Shown in pieces: positions 4,764-6,306 of a stretch of DNA of 6,306 nt. Position numbers and translations under genes: made by a program. Positions within the stretch are counted from its first letter, which is position 1. Every line of letters begins with the position of its first letter. The notes under the pieces are model-generated. The model worked only from the letters and a program-made list of their open reading frames with translations, had not been told where the DNA came from and made no database searches. This stretch comes from JBBRHH01 sp038222915 (GTDB lineage: Bacteria > Planctomycetota > Phycisphaerae > Tepidisphaerales > Tepidisphaeraceae), in contig JBBRHH010000373.1 of NCBI GenBank assembly GCA_038222915.1, positions 1 to 6,306 on the forward strand, written 5' to 3'.

Positions 4764-6306
4764 ATGCCCTTTCTACACGCTGCCATGCTCTGGGGAAGTC
4801 TTGCGGTAAGTATCCCCGTCGTCATCCACCTGCTGAACAAGCGCAAGTTCGACCGCGTGGTCTGGGCGGCCATGCGCTTCCTGCAGGTGAGCGTCGACCA
4901 AAATCAGCGTCGCATCCAAATCGAAGACCTGCTGCTGCTTCTATTGCGATGCCTCCTTGTTCTTCTATTGGTCCTCGCACTTGCCCGGCCAGCCCTCCGA
5001 GCTGCCAGCACCGGCCTCCTCGGCCAGACGAAAGTCACCGCCGTCATCATCCTCGACAACTCGGGCAGCATGAGCGCTTCCGATGGCGTAAAATCCCGCT
5101 TCGACCGCGGCCGCGAAGCCGCCCAGCAGATCATCGACACCCTGCCCACCGGCTCCTCAGTCGCCGTTCTCCTTGGCTCCGATATCTCCAGCGGCCTCAT
5201 CCCCGAACCCACCTACAGCCTCAACTTCGCCAAAGACCAGTTGGCGTCGGCCGATCTTTCCGATCGAGCCAGCAACCTTTTCCCCGCCGTCAAACAAGCC
5301 CTCGACACACTGCACGGCCGCTCCGAACTTCGCAAAGAGGTTTACGTCATCACTGACCGTCAGGCTTCGGCCTTCCAGCAGATGAACGAAATCAATCGCG
5401 CCGTCGACGAAGAACGCAAAAACATCCGTACCCATGTTCTTTTCGTCGGCGAACCCGAAGAGCGAAACCTCGGCGTCAGCTCGCTTCGTCCGTCGGGCGC
5501 GCTGGCCATTGCCAACAACCGTGTTCGCTTCACTGTCGAAGTGACCAACTACGGCAAAGAGACCGCCAAGGATGTCAAGGTCACCATCGCCGTCGATAAC
5601 GATCCACCCATGGACGATCAGTCGATCGACGAAATCCCCGGCAACAGCAGCAAGACAATTCCCATTTTCGCCAAGCTTCGCAACGAAGGTTTTCACACCG
5701 TCACCGCGCGCATCCCAACGGCCGACCGCATCCCCGCTGACGACGTCCGCACCGTCGCCGTCCGGGCCATCAGTGATGTAAAAGTTCTGCTCGTCGACGG
5801 CAACCCTGGCAGCGAAGCACGCGAAAGTGCCAGCTTCTATTTAAAAAACGCTCTCCAGCCCGTCCCCGCCACTGAGCGCGAAAACTACTACATCAAGGTC
5901 AACACGATCGGCATCACCGATCTCGATACGGTCAAGTTCGGAGACTACCAGGTCGTCGCCCTCGCCGATGTCAGCGATTTCTCAAAGAACGTCGCTGACC
6001 AGATCGACCAGTATGTCAAGGCCGGCGGCGGCCTCCTCATCTTCCCTGGCCCGACCCTTAGCCGGAATTTCTACAACGTCGATCTTGCGGGTCGCGGGCT
6101 CATGCCTGCGACCATCGGTGAGGCCTACGGCGACGAAGGTGAAAAGAACAAGGACAACGGCAAGTTCTTTGTCCTCCAGGGCAAGAACATCGAACACCCC
6201 ATCACTTCCCTCTGGAACGACACCGGCGTCGGCCGGTTGACTACCGCTAAATTCTACAAGGCCTACGAGCTCATCCCCGCAGTTTCAAAGACCGGTCCCA
6301 AAGGTG
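4764..6306 (+). CDS. BatA-like membrane protein with vWA and GATase1-like domains (3' end outside window)
   Basis: The frame from the ATG at 4764 stays open to the window end: 514 codons plus one base, so the gene is truncated only by the window. The N-terminus MPFLHAAMLWGSLAVSIPVV leads into IHLLNKRKF, the BatA (aerotolerance regulator) N-terminal pattern, with membrane segments at about 5-24 and 54-75. A vWA domain follows (91-235): MIDAS motif DNSGS at 98-102, possible third ligand S170 in RASNL in place of the usual Thr, and D198 in VITDRQ. Residues 235-335 look like an all-beta CARDB-like segment (VRFTVEVTNYGKETAKDVKV, 254-273). From about 337 there is a GATase1/DJ-1-like fold: VKVLLVDGNPG (339-349), YQVVALADVSDF (395-406) and QYVKAGGGLLIFPG (416-429), with no Cys at the nucleophile position, so it is probably non-catalytic. 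The likely role is a membrane partner of the MoxR ATPase and DUF58 protein. The first ATG fits the family start; no Shine-Dalgarno sequence is seen. Confidence 0.92.
   Translation, partial: MPFLHAAMLWGSLAVSIPVVIHLLNKRKFDRVVWAAMRFLQVSVDQNQRRIQIEDLLLLLLRCLLVLLLVLALARPALRAASTGLLGQTKVTAVIILDNSGSMSASDGVKSRFDRGREAAQQIIDTLPTGSSVAVLLGSDISSGLIPEPTYSLNFAKDQLASADLSDRASNLFPAVKQALDTLHGRSELRKEVYVITDRQASAFQQMNEINRAVDEERKNIRTHVLFVGEPEERNLGVSSLRPSGALAIANNRVRFTVEVTNYGKETAKDVKVTIAVDNDPPMDDQSIDEIPGNSSKTIPIFAKLRNEGFHTVTARIPTADRIPADDVRTVAVRAISDVKVLLVDGNPGSEARESASFYLKNALQPVPATERENYYIKVNTIGITDLDTVKFGDYQVVALADVSDFSKNVADQIDQYVKAGGGLLIFPGPTLSRNFYNVDLAGRGLMPATIGEAYGDEGEKNKDNGKFFVLQGKNIEHPITSLWNDTGVGRLTTAKFYKAYELIPAVSKTGPKG

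Noticed and set aside
4727..5356. 209-codon open frame on the plus strand overlapping the batA-like start
   Set aside because: Its translation is Pro/Arg/Ser-rich nonsense and it is out of frame with the batA-like protein, which has membrane segments, MIDAS and GATase1-like motifs.
5157..5696. 179-codon open frame on the minus strand
   Set aside because: Antisense shadow of the batA-like gene; no start signal and no family resemblance.
1..6306. CRISPR array, tRNA, rRNA, toxin-antitoxin or phage-defence module
   Set aside because: No regularly spaced repeats, cloverleaf or ribosomal sequence was seen, and all long genes fall in general cellular families. Nothing supports a defence or otherwise novel multi-gene system here.

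Overview
The window looks like a chromosomal segment of a Gram-negative-type bacterium, most probably from the Planctomycetes or a neighbouring PVC lineage. This is inferred from three things: a run of MoxR ATPase, DUF58 and large BatA-like von Willebrand protein genes, moderately high GC with C/G-rich third codon positions, and weak or absent Shine-Dalgarno sequences. No rRNA, tRNA or CRISPR is present, so taxonomy rests only on gene content.

Left part (1-769): the window opens inside the 3' end of an ISL3-type insertion sequence. The last 33 codons of its transposase end at 102 and the terminal inverted repeat ends at 140. Eleven bases further on is the stop codon of a complete HIT-family (Ap4A phosphorylase/hydrolase-like) gene on the minus strand (151-660). 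A 109-bp divergent intergenic region separates it from the next gene.

Middle (770-2524): a 584-residue protein with an N-terminal membrane anchor and a TIM-barrel-like region. Its motifs resemble GH67 alpha-glucuronidases, including three acidic residues at positions that match the family's catalytic residues. It is followed by a 175-bp non-coding leader with two consecutive stem-loops.

Right part (2700-6306): a probable co-directional operon of moxR-type AAA+ ATPase (2700-3737), DUF58 protein (3806-4711) and a BatA-like protein with two membrane segments, a vWA domain and a GATase1-like fold (4764 to beyond the window end). The last gene stays open for 514 codons with no stop in the window. 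In this known arrangement the MoxR ATPase is thought to act as a chaperone or remodelling factor on vWA/MIDAS proteins at the membrane. The gaps between these genes are short (68 and 52 bp); the second holds a strong hairpin and a heptamer-like repeat.

I see no clearly undescribed multi-gene system. The best leads are the GH67-like membrane-anchored protein, the paired hairpins in the moxR leader and the hairpin/repeat island before the batA-like gene.
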